A DNA stretch of 47,904 bases from a virus: the IMG/VR virus record IMGVR_UViG_3300035670_000342, positions 1 through 47,904 of that record. The stretch is one strand, 5' to 3'. The translations under genes were made by a program, and so were the position numbers. The notes beneath the pieces were generated by a model that worked only from the letters and a program-made list of their open reading frames with translations, did not search any database and was not told the origin of the DNA. Below, one piece after another: positions 47,103 to 47,904 of this stretch. Positions within the stretch are counted from its first letter, which is position 1; every line of letters begins with the position of its first letter.

Positions 47103-47834
47103 ATGGCATATAAAAGAATGATGGCTGTCGGTTGTTCGCACGGGTACTTACAGTGCCCCGAAGCGTTAAAGGCCGTCCTTGAGGCGCGTAGGCGCTGGAA
47201 ACCGCATCTGACAGTCCACTTGGGAGATTTCCTCGACACCGCGGCGCTTCGGAGTGGGGCGCTTGGCACCAAAGACGAAACCGCCGAGATTGCGCCCGAC
47301 ATGACCAGCGGCTTGCAGTTCCTCGAGGCGTTGCGCCCTGACGTGATTCTGTGCGGCAACCACGAAGATCGTATCTGGAACCTTGCCGAACACTACAACG
47401 CCGTGAAAAGCTACCTTGCCAAGCAATGCATCAGCAGCATCGAATCCAAAGCCCGTAAGCTCGGCGCCAAGTTGATTCCATACACCTACAAGCAGGCTTG
47501 GCAGGTCGCTGACATTGCTTTCCTTCACGGCACGATCTACGGGGAAAATGCTGTCAGAGACACGGCAGAAGTCTATGCACCGTGCAACGGCAAGGTGGTA
47601 TTCGCTCACTCGCACAGGGCGGGGGTGGCCCGTGGGCGGCGGGGGGATAACCCGCTTGGGCTGAATACGGGAACGCTCATGGACATTGCGAGCGCGGGAT
47701 ACGCCAAACTCCGCAAGAGCACACTGTCATGGACTCAGGGTTTTGTGTGGGGCGTTTACGACGAAAGAAAAGGGAGATCGCATCTATGGCTTCACGACAA
47801 CGGGCAGGCAAACGAATGGCATCTGCCGGTATAG
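47103..47834 (+). CDS. Calcineurin-like metallophosphoesterase (243 aa)
   Basis: Metal-ligand motifs in order: Gly-Cys-Ser-His (residues 10-13, Cys where most members have Asp), Leu-Gly-Asp-Phe-Leu-Asp (Asp42), Gly-Asn-His-Glu (Asn86, His87), Leu-His-Gly-Thr (His142) and Ala-His-Ser-His (His169, His171). It should hydrolyse a phosphoester, possibly a nucleotide or DNA/RNA end. Cys11 in place of the first Asp might alter metal binding. GGGGGA precedes the ATG. The 3' part is repeated at 3-236. Confidence 0.85.
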   Translation: MAYKRMMAVGCSHGYLQCPEALKAVLEARRRWKPHLTVHLGDFLDTAALRSGALGTKDETAEIAPDMTSGLQFLEALRPDVILCGNHEDRIWNLAEHYNAVKSYLAKQCISSIESKARKLGAKLIPYTYKQAWQVADIAFLHGTIYGENAVRDTAEVYAPCNGKVVFAHSHRAGVARGRRGDNPLGLNTGTLMDIASAGYAKLRKSTLSWTQGFVWGVYDERKGRSHLWLHDNGQANEWHLPV

Positions 47835-47904
47835 TTGACCCGCTGGCATTGCTGGCAAGGTACGACAACCAAGAGGGCAAACGCGAGTCCGATGCTAGGG
47901 CGGC
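47599..47904. repeat. Right copy of the terminal direct overlap
   Basis: Same sequence as 1-306 apart from eight synonymous third-position differences in the phosphoesterase frame. It marks the circle junction. The last 119 bases hold the start of the gene that is complete at 188-454. Confidence 0.95.
47786..47904 (+). CDS. Truncated second copy of the 88-aa protein gene
   Basis: Identical to 188-306. It is cut by the end of the contig, so it is the same gene as at 188-454 seen twice because of the overlap. Its ribosome binding site differs by one base (GGGAGA instead of GGGAGG). Confidence 0.9.
   Translation, partial: MASRQRAGKRMASAGIVDPLALLARYDNQEGKRESDARA

Overview
The window is one essentially complete genome of a tailed double-stranded DNA phage (Caudoviricetes, siphovirus-like, GC-rich), captured as a linear contig whose two ends overlap. 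Bases 1-306 repeat 47599-47904 with 8 mismatches, so the underlying molecule is circular or circularly permuted, about 47.6 kb long. It carries a tyrosine integrase, so a temperate lifestyle is likely. A diderm host is suggested by a lipoprotein of the spanin type, several Sec signal peptides and a periplasmic-type cysteine peptidase. The LamG and signal-peptide-bearing adhesin style would suit a Verrucomicrobiota/Planctomycetota-type aquatic or soil bacterium, but that is inference only.

Layout. The left arm (about 640-13783) is read leftwards and is the early and lysogeny region. From its promoter end it holds small regulatory or accessory genes, a phage-encoded DNA polymerase sliding clamp (dnaN), the integrase, a roughly 570-nt region that I read as a large structured non-coding RNA, an alanine-repeat protein, a replication initiator with internal 12-bp iterons, Cys-rich small proteins, an SSB-type protein, a RecB/Cas4-like exonuclease and HNH nucleases. 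A divergent control region (13784-14040) separates it from the right arm. The right arm is read rightwards and holds small terminase, portal, a Mu F-like head protein, a sugar/methyl modification cassette, a large terminase split by an intein, a fused protease-scaffold-major capsid gene, connectors, tail tube, frameshifted chaperones, tape measure, tail tip, a run of secreted adhesin-like proteins, a lysis region rich in tiny membrane proteins, a radical SAM protein and a metallophosphoesterase. The last gene wraps round onto position 1.

Signals beyond ordinary genes. (1) A dense set of perfect helices with GNRA loops, and at least one long pseudoknot, lies between the integrase and the next gene. 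(2) The leader of the replication initiator can fold as a terminator or as a mutually exclusive or pseudoknotted stem. (3) The TerL intein has the Trp/Cys/Thr signature of class 3 inteins and no N-terminal nucleophile. (4) A 21-bp palindrome occurs four times at the starts of rightward transcription units. (5) Four genes start exactly 29 nt after a -35 box, which predicts leaderless mRNAs. (6) A symmetric array of short direct repeats sits beside the SSB gene. (7) Hairpin plus GGAAAGGT cassettes precede several early genes.

All function calls come from reading motifs and order by eye; no database search was run.
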